Shown here one piece after another: positions 45,250 to 53,670 of a DNA stretch of 64,000 nucleotides. How positions within the stretch are numbered: position 1 is the stretch's first letter; every line of letters begins with the position of its first letter. Source of the DNA: Acidimicrobiia bacterium (GTDB lineage Bacteria; Actinomycetota; Acidimicrobiia; Spongiisociales; JAHEDJ01); NCBI GenBank assembly GCA_035471805.1, contig DATIPS010000008.1, positions 50,908-114,907 of the forward strand. The letters run 5' to 3'. A program made the translations under genes and the position numbers. Under the pieces are notes generated by a model, which saw only the letters and a program-made list of their open reading frames with translations, was not told the DNA's origin and searched no databases.

Positions 45250-46434
45250 TCAGTTTTCGGGCATCCGGTTTGCCAGGCCGTATTGGATGATGGCGTCGTA
45301 TTGTTCTTTGAGAGCTGTCGCGTAGATGATGTCTTCCGAGTTGTAGGCAACTCGTCGCTCGCTGAAGAGGGGGTCGTCGAGCGGTAGGAAGACGGTCTTC
45401 CCGGGCCATGCTTCTGCCATCAGCCTCAGCAACTCGTTGTCGGGTGAGGCGCTCTGCAGAATGTCCCAGGGAGTGCCGCCCGCTCCCGTCTCCAACACGG
45501 TCCGGGCCGAACTCAAGCCAACCACGATGATCGAACGCCCGACCACCGTGCTCTCGTGGGCAAGGTAGTCGCCCATCCACTGCTGTTCGGTACCCTTGAG
45601 ATGCGACTTCTGGGCGTGATGGCCGCCGACGTTGATCACGGTGTTGCACGAGCACGCGGCAACCCGCTTGTCGGTGAGGCGTTTGATGACCTCTTCTCGT
45701 GCCCTTGACGCGGCATCGCCGTCCTCGGACCTGATGTCGATGCTTTCCAACTCCACCTCAGCCATCTCGACTACCTCCTCGTACCAGCCGGAGCCCCATG
45801 ACGCGGTCAACGCCGCACGGCCGGCCTCCAGCGAGGCGAGCAGCGTCTCGATCGTCTCCGTCTGGACGTCCGGTGCGGCGGTGGAGTAGTCGGCTCCGAT
45901 CGACGCGCCTTCCGGCCCGGGCGCCGGCAGGCTGAGGAGGAGATAGTCGAGAATGGATTGGAAACTCCGGGCTCCTCCGTACCACTCCTCGTTCACATCG
46001 ATCCCGTGAACGTGGATTCGCTCATCGGGTGGGAGCGTCTCGTTGTATGCGCGGATCGCAGACATCTTTCTTTCATAGAACCGTGGTGGAACCCACTCGG
46101 GAACGAGCTGTCCACCCTGGACGTAGTCGTCCAGAAGCCAGCCGACCATCTGCGGTGCTTCGATCAGCAACTGCCGGAAGCCCCGGGAGTGGAGTTCGCC
46201 GAGTAGGTCGGCCACAAAGGCCCAGTGTTCACGCAGGTGATGCGTTTCCCCGAGGAGGACGACCTTGTGGTCCCCCAGGAGGTCGACGACTTCTTCGGGG
46301 ATGGCGGCGCCTTCGAAGGGAATACCGTCTCGTTGCACCACGGCCGACAGTTCGGATGCGGTTACGTCGGCAACCGGGGAACAGCCGAGCATCACAAGCG
46401 CGCAGAATAGAGAGAGCAATAGGGGCCGCTGCAA
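45250..46434 (-). CDS. ChaN/erythromycin-esterase-like lipoprotein
   Basis: 394 residues. A TTG start at 46434 (AGGGAGG 6 bases upstream) gives a clean signal peptide QRPLLLSLFCALVMLGC with lipobox; the longest ATG frame would add a non-homologous lead. The mature protein has LLGETHHLREHWAFVADLL and IHVHGIDVN, then VINVGGHHAQKSHLKGTEQQ, resembling the His/Glu active-site layout of the EreA/ChaN/TIKI superfamily. An extracellular hydrolase or heme/metal-binding role is possible; there is no evidence for macrolide resistance. Confidence 0.75.
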   Translation of the reverse strand: MQRPLLLSLFCALVMLGCSPVADVTASELSAVVQRDGIPFEGAAIPEEVVDLLGDHKVVLLGETHHLREHWAFVADLLGELHSRGFRQLLIEAPQMVGWLLDDYVQGGQLVPEWVPPRFYERKMSAIRAYNETLPPDERIHVHGIDVNEEWYGGARSFQSILDYLLLSLPAPGPEGASIGADYSTAAPDVQTETIETLLASLEAGRAALTASWGSGWYEEVVEMAEVELESIDIRSEDGDAASRAREEVIKRLTDKRVAACSCNTVINVGGHHAQKSHLKGTEQQWMGDYLAHESTVVGRSIIVVGLSSARTVLETGAGGTPWDILQSASPDNELLRLMAEAWPGKTVFLPLDDPLFSERRVAYNSEDIIYATALKEQYDAIIQYGLANRMPEN

Positions 46435-46664
46435 CTCTGACCTCCCTGAATCAGCCACCGAAGCCGCGATTCGAATCCTCCATAGCCGGACCGGTCTCAA
46501 CCAGAGTCAAAAGACTCTTGCCGCAAGGACCAGCCGGCGACCCGAGCCCGGCGCCTCCAGTTGCTTTCCGGGTCATGGCCCCCAGACGAGTCGACCGGGT
46601 CGGGCTAGGGCGAAGTCCGCCGCCGAGAGCCGGCGACGATTGCCGATCTGCTATACCCGGGGTT

Positions 46665-47507
46665 GTGACCAAGATCGCCGTAGTGACCGACTCCGTCGCA
46701 ACGGTTCCTGAGGAACTGATCGGCGAACTCGGCATCTCCGTCGTGCCCATAATCCTCAACCATGGAGGCCGTTCATACCGGGATGGAGAAGACCTCACCC
46801 CGACTCAGTTCTTCCGGCTGCTGCGTTCGAGCGAGGAGCCTCCGGTTACCTCGACCCCATCGGTAGGCGACATCATCGAGGTCTATGAGGCTGCGGCGCG
46901 TGGAGCGAGCGGGGTGGTCGGCATTCACCTGAGCTCACGGCTCAGTGCCACCTACGAAACAGCGGTGCTGGCCGGCCGATCGCTCGGGGTGCCGGTCCGC
47001 GTCGTCGATTCCCGTACGGCGACGATGGCCGAGGGCTTCGTGGTCATAGAAGCGGCCCGGGCGGCCGCGCTCGGTGACGGCCTGGATGCCGTGGCCGAAC
47101 GAGCCACCGAGATGGCATCGAGAGTCCGCTTCTACGGCTTCCTCGAGACCCTGGAGTATCTCCACCGGGGAGGCCGGATCAAGGGAGCGGCCGCCTTCAT
47201 GGGAAGCTTGTTGCAGTTCAAGCCGGTCATTCACATCGTCGACGGGATGATCGAGCCCCATGCGAAACCTCGTACGAGACGCAAAGCGACCGAAACCCTC
47301 CTGGACATCATGGCAGGGGAGGTCGGTGACCGTCCGGTCCATGCTGCTGTGGTGCAAGCCGATGCAGCCGACGACGCCGAGGAGTTGAGGGCCCGCGTGG
47401 CCGGCGGTTTCAACTGTGCGGAGCTCTATGTTTCCGAGTTGACACCGGTCATGGGTGCCCACACCGGGCCCGGGTTGTTGGGACTTGCCTACTACGTCGA
47501 CGACTGA
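46665..47507 (+). CDS. DegV-family (FakB-like) fatty-acid-binding protein
   Basis: 280 residues. KIAVVTDSVATVPEELIGEL opens the family; the fatty-acid-carboxylate site SSRLSATYETA and the C-terminal GAHTGPGLLGLAYY match DegV/FakB. FakB proteins present fatty acids to a FakA kinase, which is not in the window. A GTG start at 46665. A short hairpin (AGAGCTCCG/CGGGGCTCT, 47525-47544) follows the stop. Confidence 0.93.
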   Translation: MTKIAVVTDSVATVPEELIGELGISVVPIILNHGGRSYRDGEDLTPTQFFRLLRSSEEPPVTSTPSVGDIIEVYEAAARGASGVVGIHLSSRLSATYETAVLAGRSLGVPVRVVDSRTATMAEGFVVIEAARAAALGDGLDAVAERATEMASRVRFYGFLETLEYLHRGGRIKGAAAFMGSLLQFKPVIHIVDGMIEPHAKPRTRRKATETLLDIMAGEVGDRPVHAAVVQADAADDAEELRARVAGGFNCAELYVSELTPVMGAHTGPGLLGLAYYVDD

Positions 47508-47542
47508 TCGAGTAGGAAGGCGCCAGAGCTCCGTCCGGGGCT

Positions 47543-47860
47543 CTATTCGGTTATGTCGTTGAGGGCCTCGATGATGAGCGTCCGGTAGGTTTGAAATGCC
47601 TCACGACCTTGCTCGGTCAGGCTCACGGCCGTGTGGGGCTTACGGCCGCGGTAGCCCTTGTCGATGCTCACGTAACCGTGGTCCTCGAGCTTTCTCAGAT
47701 GGGTCGCCAGGTTGCCCCAGGTGAGGCCTGTGGCATTCACCAGAAACGTGGCATCAGCGGCGTCAACGACGCTCAGCTGGGCAATCAGCCGAAGCCTCGC
47801 CGGTGCATGGATGACAGGGTCGATCGCGGCGAAGGGATCAGCAGGGCTGTCGGCCGTCAT
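47543..47860 (-). CDS. winged-helix transcriptional regulator (ArsR/MarR-like, single domain)
   Basis: 105 residues. APARLRLIAQLSVVDAADAT, FLVNATGLTWGNLATHLRKL and EDHGYVSIDKGYRGRKPHTA form a winged HTH of the type found in small PadR/HTH_27-like regulators encoded next to multipass membrane proteins. It starts 4 bases after the stop of the membrane protein gene (operon) and is the probable reader of the TACTTTGCA palindrome before that operon. Confidence 0.87.
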   Translation of the reverse strand: MTADSPADPFAAIDPVIHAPARLRLIAQLSVVDAADATFLVNATGLTWGNLATHLRKLEDHGYVSIDKGYRGRKPHTAVSLTEQGREAFQTYRTLIIEALNDITE

Positions 47861-47864
47861 CGAC

Positions 47865-48500
47865 TCAGACCGCGGCAGTCTGGTCGGGCAGAGGATGGCG
47901 GCGAATCAGAGTGACAAACCTGAGAATCCCGACGGAGAATATGATCGTCGACACGGAACCGAACGCTATCGGGAACCCGTGATGCGTGGCCTTGTCGTTC
48001 TGCCACAGCAACTCTCCGGCGAGGGGGGCAAGCGCCACCAACAGCCCGTACACCGCGTAGCGCCCGGTGCTGGTGGAGTAGGCGACCAGTGAGAAGATCA
48101 CCAATCCGGCGAACCCCAGAGTGATGGGGTATGTGAGGCCGGCAAGGTCGACTCGGTTCGACAGCCATCCTGCGCTTGCGGCGATGCCGACTGCCAGAGC
48201 CAATGAGTTGACTCCAAGAAGGATCAGGTTGACCCGGCGCAGGCGGGCTTTGCGATCGCCGCCCGGTTCGATGGTCCCGAGCCGCGGAGCGACGACTCGC
48301 TCGCGCGTGAAGCGCATGACCAGGTATGTGACATACCAGATCGGGCCGAAGATGGCCGAACTCCAGAAGTCTCCGAGGCTGTCGCTCAGCAGCGGAGCCA
48401 GAGCGAACATCGAGAGGAAGGCCGCCATCATGACATCGAAAAGGCCATCATCTCTGGCGGCACGGAAGGTGCGTCTCTCCAGATCGTTCAGCGTGGTCAT
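47865..48500 (-). CDS. multipass membrane protein co-transcribed with a winged-helix regulator
   Basis: 211 residues, about six hydrophobic helices arranged in three pairs; polar loops include RRTFRAARDDGLFDVMMAAF and an RLGTIEPGGDRKARLRRVN linker. No recognised family. The start at 48500 has AGGAG 7 bases upstream; in-frame ATGs further upstream lie within the promoter. A perfect operator-like palindrome lies 20-38 bases upstream, so the pair is likely autoregulated. Confidence 0.78.
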   Translation of the reverse strand: MTTLNDLERRTFRAARDDGLFDVMMAAFLSMFALAPLLSDSLGDFWSSAIFGPIWYVTYLVMRFTRERVVAPRLGTIEPGGDRKARLRRVNLILLGVNSLALAVGIAASAGWLSNRVDLAGLTYPITLGFAGLVIFSLVAYSTSTGRYAVYGLLVALAPLAGELLWQNDKATHHGFPIAFGSVSTIIFSVGILRFVTLIRRHPLPDQTAAV

Positions 48501-48519
48501 TGCAAACTCCTGTGAAAAG

Positions 48520-48538
48520 TACTTTGCAATGCAAAGTA
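48520..48538. promoter_or_regulatory. perfect 9-1-9 palindromic operator
   Basis: TACTTTGCA (48520-48528), A, TGCAAAGTA (48530-48538): an exact inverted repeat 20 bases upstream of the membrane-protein start, where it would overlap the promoter and block transcription if bound. The likely ligand is the co-encoded 105-residue winged-helix protein. Confidence 0.75.
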
Positions 48539-48668
48539 TATGAGAAAGAACGGTCATTGTCCAGGGCTTAAACACCCTTGTGCCGTTGGTGAACTCGCCG
48601 CTCGGCCGGCTCGCTGCTGATAGTTTGTTAGAGACAGTCTTCCGGCTTCGAGCAAGGGGCGTTTGCGG

Positions 48669-49091
48669 ATGTTCAATGGCCGTTGGGCCGAGGTGTCGGC
48701 CAGGATTGTGGTTCTTGCTGTTCTTGGAGCGAGCCTCGGCCTTTCCGCGTGTTCGGAGCCGGAGGAACTCCCAGAGGGCGCAAGGGAGGCGCTGGAAGCC
48801 TATTGGGAATCACTCCCGTCTCATTCCGGAGTCGAGAATCGGATTGTCAGGGTCTGGCCCGGAGAGACACCGGAAGAGGTTGACGGCCCGAGCGGCCCGT
48901 CGATGGAGACCTGGTGTGTGGAGGCGGAGATGTCCTCCGAAGATGCCCCCTCCGTCGACGGCGAGCTGCTGGTGTGGATTGTCATGCGGGAGAACCGGGA
49001 GGCGCGCTGGTCTGCAGCATTGCTGGCAAGCATGTCTTCGATTTGGCCTTACCAGGCGTGCGGGGAAGGTTCCTGGAACCTTGACACTTAG
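48669..49091 (+). CDS. small lipoprotein, unknown function
   Basis: 140 residues. Signal peptide with lipobox LGLSAC, then an acidic, mostly helical mature part with two Cys (TWCVEAEMSS and YQACGEGSW) that may form a disulfide. No family recognised. The ATG at 48669 is followed 9 bases after the stop by the F420-type oxidoreductase gene, so they are likely co-transcribed. Confidence 0.75.
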   Translation: MFNGRWAEVSARIVVLAVLGASLGLSACSEPEELPEGAREALEAYWESLPSHSGVENRIVRVWPGETPEEVDGPSGPSMETWCVEAEMSSEDAPSVDGELLVWIVMRENREARWSAALLASMSSIWPYQACGEGSWNLDT

Positions 49092-49100
49092 GGTGAGGGG

Positions 49101-49958
49101 ATGAACTCAGGGCTTTACCTCCCCAACTTCGGCTCGTGGGGCGATCCGACCGCCATGGTGTCGTTGGCGATCGAGGCGGAGGAGAGCGGCTGGGACGGTT
49201 TCTTCATCTGGGACCACATCGGGGGATTCGAGAACACGATGGTCGACCCCTGGGTCGCGCTCGGTGCCGTCGCACAGGCAACCACCACCATCACCATCGG
49301 GACGACCGTTACGCCCGTGCCCAGGAGGCGTCCGCAGAAGCTCGCACGGGAATGCACAAGCGTCGACCGCCTGTCCGGAGGTCGGTTCGTGTTCGGGGTT
49401 GGAAGCGGTGAGGGTGCGCCGGAGTTCGACAACATGGGCGAGAACACCGTCCATAGGGAGCGCGGTGCGATGCTGGACGAGGCGCTCGACGTGATCACAC
49501 AACTCTGGACCGGCGAGCGCGTGACTCATCGCGGCACGTACTACACGGTCGAAGGTGCCAGGTTCCGGCCGGCCCCTGTTCAGAGTCCGCGTATCCCCAT
49601 CTGGGTCGGAGGCGTCTGGCCCTACACGAGGCCGATGCGGAGAGCCGCTCGCTGGGACGGTGTGATGCCGTTGCTGCGGCTCGATGAGGGCCAGAGCGAG
49701 ACGGAGGCCCTGCGAGCCTGTGTCACCTACATCTCGTCGCACCGGGAAACGGGGGACCCCTTCGATGTCGTGTACTCGGGCGTCACGCCCGGGGACGATC
49801 CGACGAGAGCGGCTGAGATCGTCGGGTCTTTCGCGGATGTCGGCGCAACGTGGTGGCTCGAGCCGATCGCCCCTTACCGCTATGACGAGGGCTTCACCGA
49901 ACCATGGAATACCGAGAAGCTTCGCGAGCGGGTGCTGGCGGGGCCGCCGAGGATCTGA
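49101..49958 (+). CDS. LLM-class (F420-type) oxidoreductase
   Basis: 285 residues. Luciferase-like barrel with MNSGLYLPNFGSWGDPTAMV, ESGWDGFFIWDHIGGFE, and TVTPVPRRRPQKLARECTSV then DRLSGGRFVFGVGSG. GGGTGAGGGG precedes the ATG. Third such enzyme in the window, only distantly similar to the other two. Substrate unknown. Confidence 0.88.
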   Translation: MNSGLYLPNFGSWGDPTAMVSLAIEAEESGWDGFFIWDHIGGFENTMVDPWVALGAVAQATTTITIGTTVTPVPRRRPQKLARECTSVDRLSGGRFVFGVGSGEGAPEFDNMGENTVHRERGAMLDEALDVITQLWTGERVTHRGTYYTVEGARFRPAPVQSPRIPIWVGGVWPYTRPMRRAARWDGVMPLLRLDEGQSETEALRACVTYISSHRETGDPFDVVYSGVTPGDDPTRAAEIVGSFADVGATWWLEPIAPYRYDEGFTEPWNTEKLRERVLAGPPRI

Positions 49959-50195
49959 CCGAACCATCCGCCGACGGTCGGTGCGGCTGAGTTTTGAGCG
50001 ATTGCCACCTCAGCCCCCACAGAAGCAGTGGCGCGAGTGGCCCCTCCGGTCGGAAGTCGGATCAAGGGGATCATCCGGATCATCAACCCGATGAGTCCGC
50101 TCCCGCCGGACGACTCACACGGACGATGGGCGTTCTTGGGGAGGGTCCGGTTGAATGAGCGGGAACCGGCTGGGTTCACTGAGCGTCTCAATCCC

Positions 50196-50702
50196 ATGAA
50201 GATTCGTGCCCTCAAACCCTTTGACGAGGATGGCGGTTTTCGAGTTGTCCGCCCGTCTTCCGTTCTGGGCCGCATCGCTCTTGTGATGCTCTTGGCCGGA
50301 TGCGGATCCTCCGGCAGTCCCGGAGTCGATGGGCCGGTGATGCGATATCCCGAGCGATCCAGCAGTCAGGAGGGGATGGCTGCGGAGGTGCGCGGTGTTC
50401 TGGAACTCGACGGTGAGTGTCTCTATGTGGCGCTCGACGAGGTCGGTGAACGCTACCCGGTCGTGTGGCCCGCCGGTACCCGATGGGACGCCGACGCCCA
50501 GGTAGTGGTCCCGCCCCAGGGTGAGTCGATGGGGGTCGGAGACGAGGTATACGGAGGCGGCGGATATCTCTACGTCGAGGATGTTGAACGTATCGCCGGA
50601 TCGCAGGCGTCGGCACTCGCCGCCGAGTGCGTCGACAACGCCTACGGTGAGATCGCAGTGGTCAACAACTCCGATACCGCGATAGGTCCGACAGGGTCCT
50701 GA
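50196..50702 (+). CDS. lipoprotein, unknown function
   Basis: 168 residues. A rather long lead (about 30 residues) precedes the hydrophobic segment VLGRIALVMLLAGC, which has a clear lipobox. The mature part is small and beta-rich: VRGVLELDGECLYVALDEVG, YPVVWPAGTRWD, then VGDEVYGGGGYLYVEDVE. The start could lie internally, nearer the hydrophobic segment, since no strong ribosome-binding site is visible. No family recognised. Confidence 0.62.
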   Translation: MKIRALKPFDEDGGFRVVRPSSVLGRIALVMLLAGCGSSGSPGVDGPVMRYPERSSSQEGMAAEVRGVLELDGECLYVALDEVGERYPVVWPAGTRWDADAQVVVPPQGESMGVGDEVYGGGGYLYVEDVERIAGSQASALAAECVDNAYGEIAVVNNSDTAIGPTGS

Positions 50703-50829
50703 CGACCGGTCTCCAACACCTCCCCAGGCGAAGGCCGGAGTGGACATGCCTGCCCGAGGGATCTCATCGACATCCGGCCGAGTACTCCCGGCAGGGTTGG
50801 GGTAGCATCGGTTGGCAGAGAGGTAGCAG

Positions 50830-51273
50830 ATGAGGCTCTACTTCGCCGGCCCCCTGTTCAGCGTCCAGGAGCGTGAGTTCAACATGCGTCTGGCGGCCTC
50901 GATCGAAGCGCTCGGCTTCGACGTCTTCCTTCCGCAGCGAGACGGGTACGAGGGCCCCAAAGACCCTGAGGTAATCAGACGAACTGAGGTGGCTCAGGAG
51001 ATATTCCAGCTCGACAAGGGCCAGGTTCTGGCGTGTGATGTGCTGCTGTGCATCCTCGACGGACGCGTGCCGGATGAGGGGATGGCCGTGGAGATGGGCC
51101 TCGCCTACGCCGACCGTCTTCACCGGAATCAGAGTCGCGTAATGATCGGCCTTTCTACGGACTTCCTACGCGGCGGCACTGCGCTCAATCCGATGCTGGT
51201 CGGCGCCTTGGACGAGATCTATTCCGAGGAGACCGCCCTGCTCGAGAGGCTGGGCGAGATCATTCGGGAGTAG
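50830..51273 (+). CDS. nucleoside 2-deoxyribosyltransferase family protein
   Basis: 147 residues, Rossmann-like. MRLYFAGPLFSVQEREFN at the N-terminus and CDVLLCILDGRVPDEGMAVE (catalytic Glu in DEGMAVEMGLA) are the family signatures. These enzymes transfer 2-deoxyribose between bases, or hydrolyse related N-glycosides, in the cytosol. The Asn/Asp of the C-terminal loop (NPMLVGALDEIY) also fit. Followed by a terminator hairpin. Confidence 0.92.
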   Translation: MRLYFAGPLFSVQEREFNMRLAASIEALGFDVFLPQRDGYEGPKDPEVIRRTEVAQEIFQLDKGQVLACDVLLCILDGRVPDEGMAVEMGLAYADRLHRNQSRVMIGLSTDFLRGGTALNPMLVGALDEIYSEETALLERLGEIIRE

Positions 51274-51352
51274 GCAGGTAGAGCCTGTCGGCGGACGGGA
51301 CGTGGGAACCGAGAAGGCATCCGCGACCGGCTGCCGATCGAGTTGCTCGGAG

Positions 51353-51370
51353 AAGCCGCCCGGCGGCTTT
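51353..51370 (+). terminator. terminator hairpin after the deoxyribosyltransferase
   Basis: AAGCCGC (51353-51359), loop CCG, GCGGCTT (51363-51369), followed by TGT. A 7-bp stem with a minimal loop, about 80 bases after the stop. Confidence 0.5.
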
Positions 51371-51516
51371 GTACCGATCAGGTGACTTCTTCGCAGGTTG
51401 CCGGCGGAACCAGACACCCGTATCTCGAGGACCGCCCCGGCCCCGCGGCAGGAGCGCGGGAACCAGGGCATGGTCGCGCGACGTCTGACAGGGGAATCAA
51501 GGAAAGGCAAGGAATC

Positions 51517-51999
51517 ATGAAACGAATCACCGTCCTGCTCGCAGCCGCCCTACTGGTTCTGGCCGCCTGCGGCGAGGGCGACGCCGGCACCGAACAGCCG
51601 AATGTCGACCATGCTCCCACCACCCAACCTCCCCAAACGGGAGGCGACACTCCGCTCGCCGGCGATGCGGGTGGGACGATGGCCGAGGGGATGGGCCCCG
51701 GCATCAGCGTCGCCGAACTGCTTGCTGCTACGGTCGACGGCCCGTTCCTGGTCAACGGGTACGTGTTCGTCGGCACCGACGGAAGCGTCGTTATCGCCGA
51801 CGGAATCGCCGAGTCGTATCCACCTCAACCCGCCGGAGCGCAGATCCCGGTCGAGGGAGTCGACCTGATGCAACTTCCCCTCGTCGAGGGTTCCGTCGAC
51901 GGTGAGATCCCGATATCGTCGTGGACAGAGCAGCCGGTTCAGCTGTCCGGCGACCTCGTCGACGGTGTGTTGGTGGGGAACTCGGTCGCATCAGCCTGA
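51517..51999 (+). CDS. small lipoprotein, unknown function
   Basis: 160 residues. Signal peptide with lipobox VLAAC (ITVLLAAALLVLAAC), a Thr/Pro-rich linker to about residue 45, then a globular domain with LLAATVDGPFLVNGYVFVG and a C-terminal beta pattern. The domain resembles short OB-like or DUF-type extracellular modules but I cannot name it. The ATG at 51517 follows AAGGAA. It is ended by a hairpin shared with the convergent channel gene. Confidence 0.75.
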   Translation: MKRITVLLAAALLVLAACGEGDAGTEQPNVDHAPTTQPPQTGGDTPLAGDAGGTMAEGMGPGISVAELLAATVDGPFLVNGYVFVGTDGSVVIADGIAESYPPQPAGAQIPVEGVDLMQLPLVEGSVDGEIPISSWTEQPVQLSGDLVDGVLVGNSVASA

Positions 52000-52028
52000 A
52001 CCGGCGCCGGTGACCCCAGCATCGTGCT

Positions 52029-52057
52029 CGCACACGCCCGCAGGATGGGCGTGTGCG
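52029..52057. terminator. bidirectional terminator between convergent genes
   Basis: CGCACACGCCC (52029-52039) pairs with GGGCGTGTGCG (52047-52057), an 11-bp perfect stem, 7-base loop, just after the lipoprotein stop and before the end of the K+ channel gene. Confidence 0.75.
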
Positions 52058-52064
52058 GGGACGA

Positions 52065-53417
52065 TCACGGGTCGGGCTGCGCCTCATTCCGGCGGAGCTC
52101 GGCGATGCTGCGTACCTGGGCGGCGAACTCCGGGAAGTCTCTCAGAACCTGGTCGAACCTCTCACGTTCCAGCGTGTAGAGAGTGCAGTAGTCGACGGCG
52201 ATGACGGTGTTGGCGCGCGGTTGGCTGGTGAGCAGAGCCATCTCCCCGAAGAATGCCCCATCTCTGAGGGTGGCGATCACCGTCTCCTCATCGGGGCCCA
52301 GGACTTCTACCGACCCTTTGTTGATGAAGTAGATCTGATGGCCGATCTGTCCGCGGCGCAGAATCGTCTCTCCCGGAATGCAGACCTGCGGGGCAAGGTG
52401 CAATACGAGCTCGCGCAGGAAGGTGTCGCTGGCGCTCTCGAAGAGCGGCACCTTGCGCAGCACCCTGCGGTGCAGATGCAGCGCTATCTCGATATGTAGC
52501 GAACTGGGGAGATCGTCGAGAATCTCCGTCTGGTTCCCCATCCGGCTCTCCCAGAGGTAGTTGTAGTAGTCCCGCACCCGGCCTTGGAGCTCACGGGGCA
52601 CGTCGCGGTCACGCAGGAAGTGGTTGATCTTTTCGATCCGGCCCAGGTGCTGCGAGCGCAGTACATCGATATTGGCCAGCAGGCTGGCGACGTTGCCGAT
52701 GATGTAGCCGTACATCGCCACGCCCAGGCCCATGACGACCATCGCGTAGAAGACCTGTGGTCCGCCGACCGGGGCGATGTCGCCGTATCCCACCGTGGTC
52801 AGCGTGGTGATCGTCCAGTAGAGGGCCTGCTGGTACGGATGCAGTTCCGCGTGCCCGGCTTCGAGACCATCGAGAGCTATCCACCCGCAGGCTATCCAGT
52901 GGGAGATCAGGACTATCCAGAAGCAGAAGGAAGCCAGGCGCAGCAGCGCCGGATTGAACGACGTGCGAACCCGCCACTCCCGCTGCAACAAGAGGATGCG
53001 AGCTACTCGGAGGACCCGCAACAGCCCGAGCAGCCGAAACACCTGCGCCGTCGAACCCCCGGCGATCCCGGGGGCCACCGCGATGACGTCGAACGGGATT
53101 GCGGCCAGCACGTCGACCACGAACCAGGTGCGCAGGTAGCGGCGACGGATCAATGCCGGTTCCGTGACCGTGATGCCCTCCACCAGAATCGGCTTTGAGA
53201 ACCGCACCGCCACATCACCGGCGAAGAGCAGCGCAGTGATGAGAGACGCCGCTGTGATCCAAACCGCATCGGGCGAGCCGAGTACCACGTCAAGCGGCAT
53301 CACGGCCGCGACGAAGATCGTCGCGGCCAGCACAGCCGTTTCGCGAGCGCCGAGACCCAACTCGGTCCGGTACAGGCGCAATAGGCCGGTCTTGTGATCC
53401 TCCAGGTTGTTCTCCAT
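52065..53417 (-). CDS. cyclic-nucleotide-gated potassium channel
   Basis: 450 residues. S1-S4 at about residues 25-160; S4 carries the Arg-rich FRLLGLLRVLRVARILLLQ. Pore helix and filter LTTVGYGDIAP (K+-type GYGD), then S6. A C-linker leads to a cyclic-nucleotide-binding domain with phosphate-binding cassette GAFFGEMALLTSQPRANT. It is a full prokaryotic homologue of HCN/KAT-like channels. The start MENNLEDHK at 53417 is supported by GGGGTGT. In this genome two class III cyclases lie within 15 kb, so cAMP is a likely ligand (inference). Confidence 0.93.
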   Translation of the reverse strand: MENNLEDHKTGLLRLYRTELGLGARETAVLAATIFVAAVMPLDVVLGSPDAVWITAASLITALLFAGDVAVRFSKPILVEGITVTEPALIRRRYLRTWFVVDVLAAIPFDVIAVAPGIAGGSTAQVFRLLGLLRVLRVARILLLQREWRVRTSFNPALLRLASFCFWIVLISHWIACGWIALDGLEAGHAELHPYQQALYWTITTLTTVGYGDIAPVGGPQVFYAMVVMGLGVAMYGYIIGNVASLLANIDVLRSQHLGRIEKINHFLRDRDVPRELQGRVRDYYNYLWESRMGNQTEILDDLPSSLHIEIALHLHRRVLRKVPLFESASDTFLRELVLHLAPQVCIPGETILRRGQIGHQIYFINKGSVEVLGPDEETVIATLRDGAFFGEMALLTSQPRANTVIAVDYCTLYTLERERFDQVLRDFPEFAAQVRSIAELRRNEAQPDP

Positions 53418-53670
53418 ACACCCCGTCCGCCGGCTGGGATTGCATGCTATCGCCGGTAGCGCCCCGGATGTCGGCTGGCGGAAGACGGCGCAGAATGGGG
53501 GCTGCGGGTTGCCCCGTCGGGGTCCACCGCCCAAGTCGTGTCGAGCCTCGTCCGGAGAGGTCGGAGGAAGGGGATCCGTCCTGGTGTTGCGGCGTCTGGA
53601 GGTGGCTCCCGCGTCCACGCCGCGCGGCACGTAGAGTCAGTGGCCACGATCGCGGCAAGACTGGGGAACC

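Noticed and set aside
45250..46500. macrolide-resistance esterase
   Set aside because: Only the superfamily fold signature is visible; lipoprotein anchoring and divergence argue against a resistance role.
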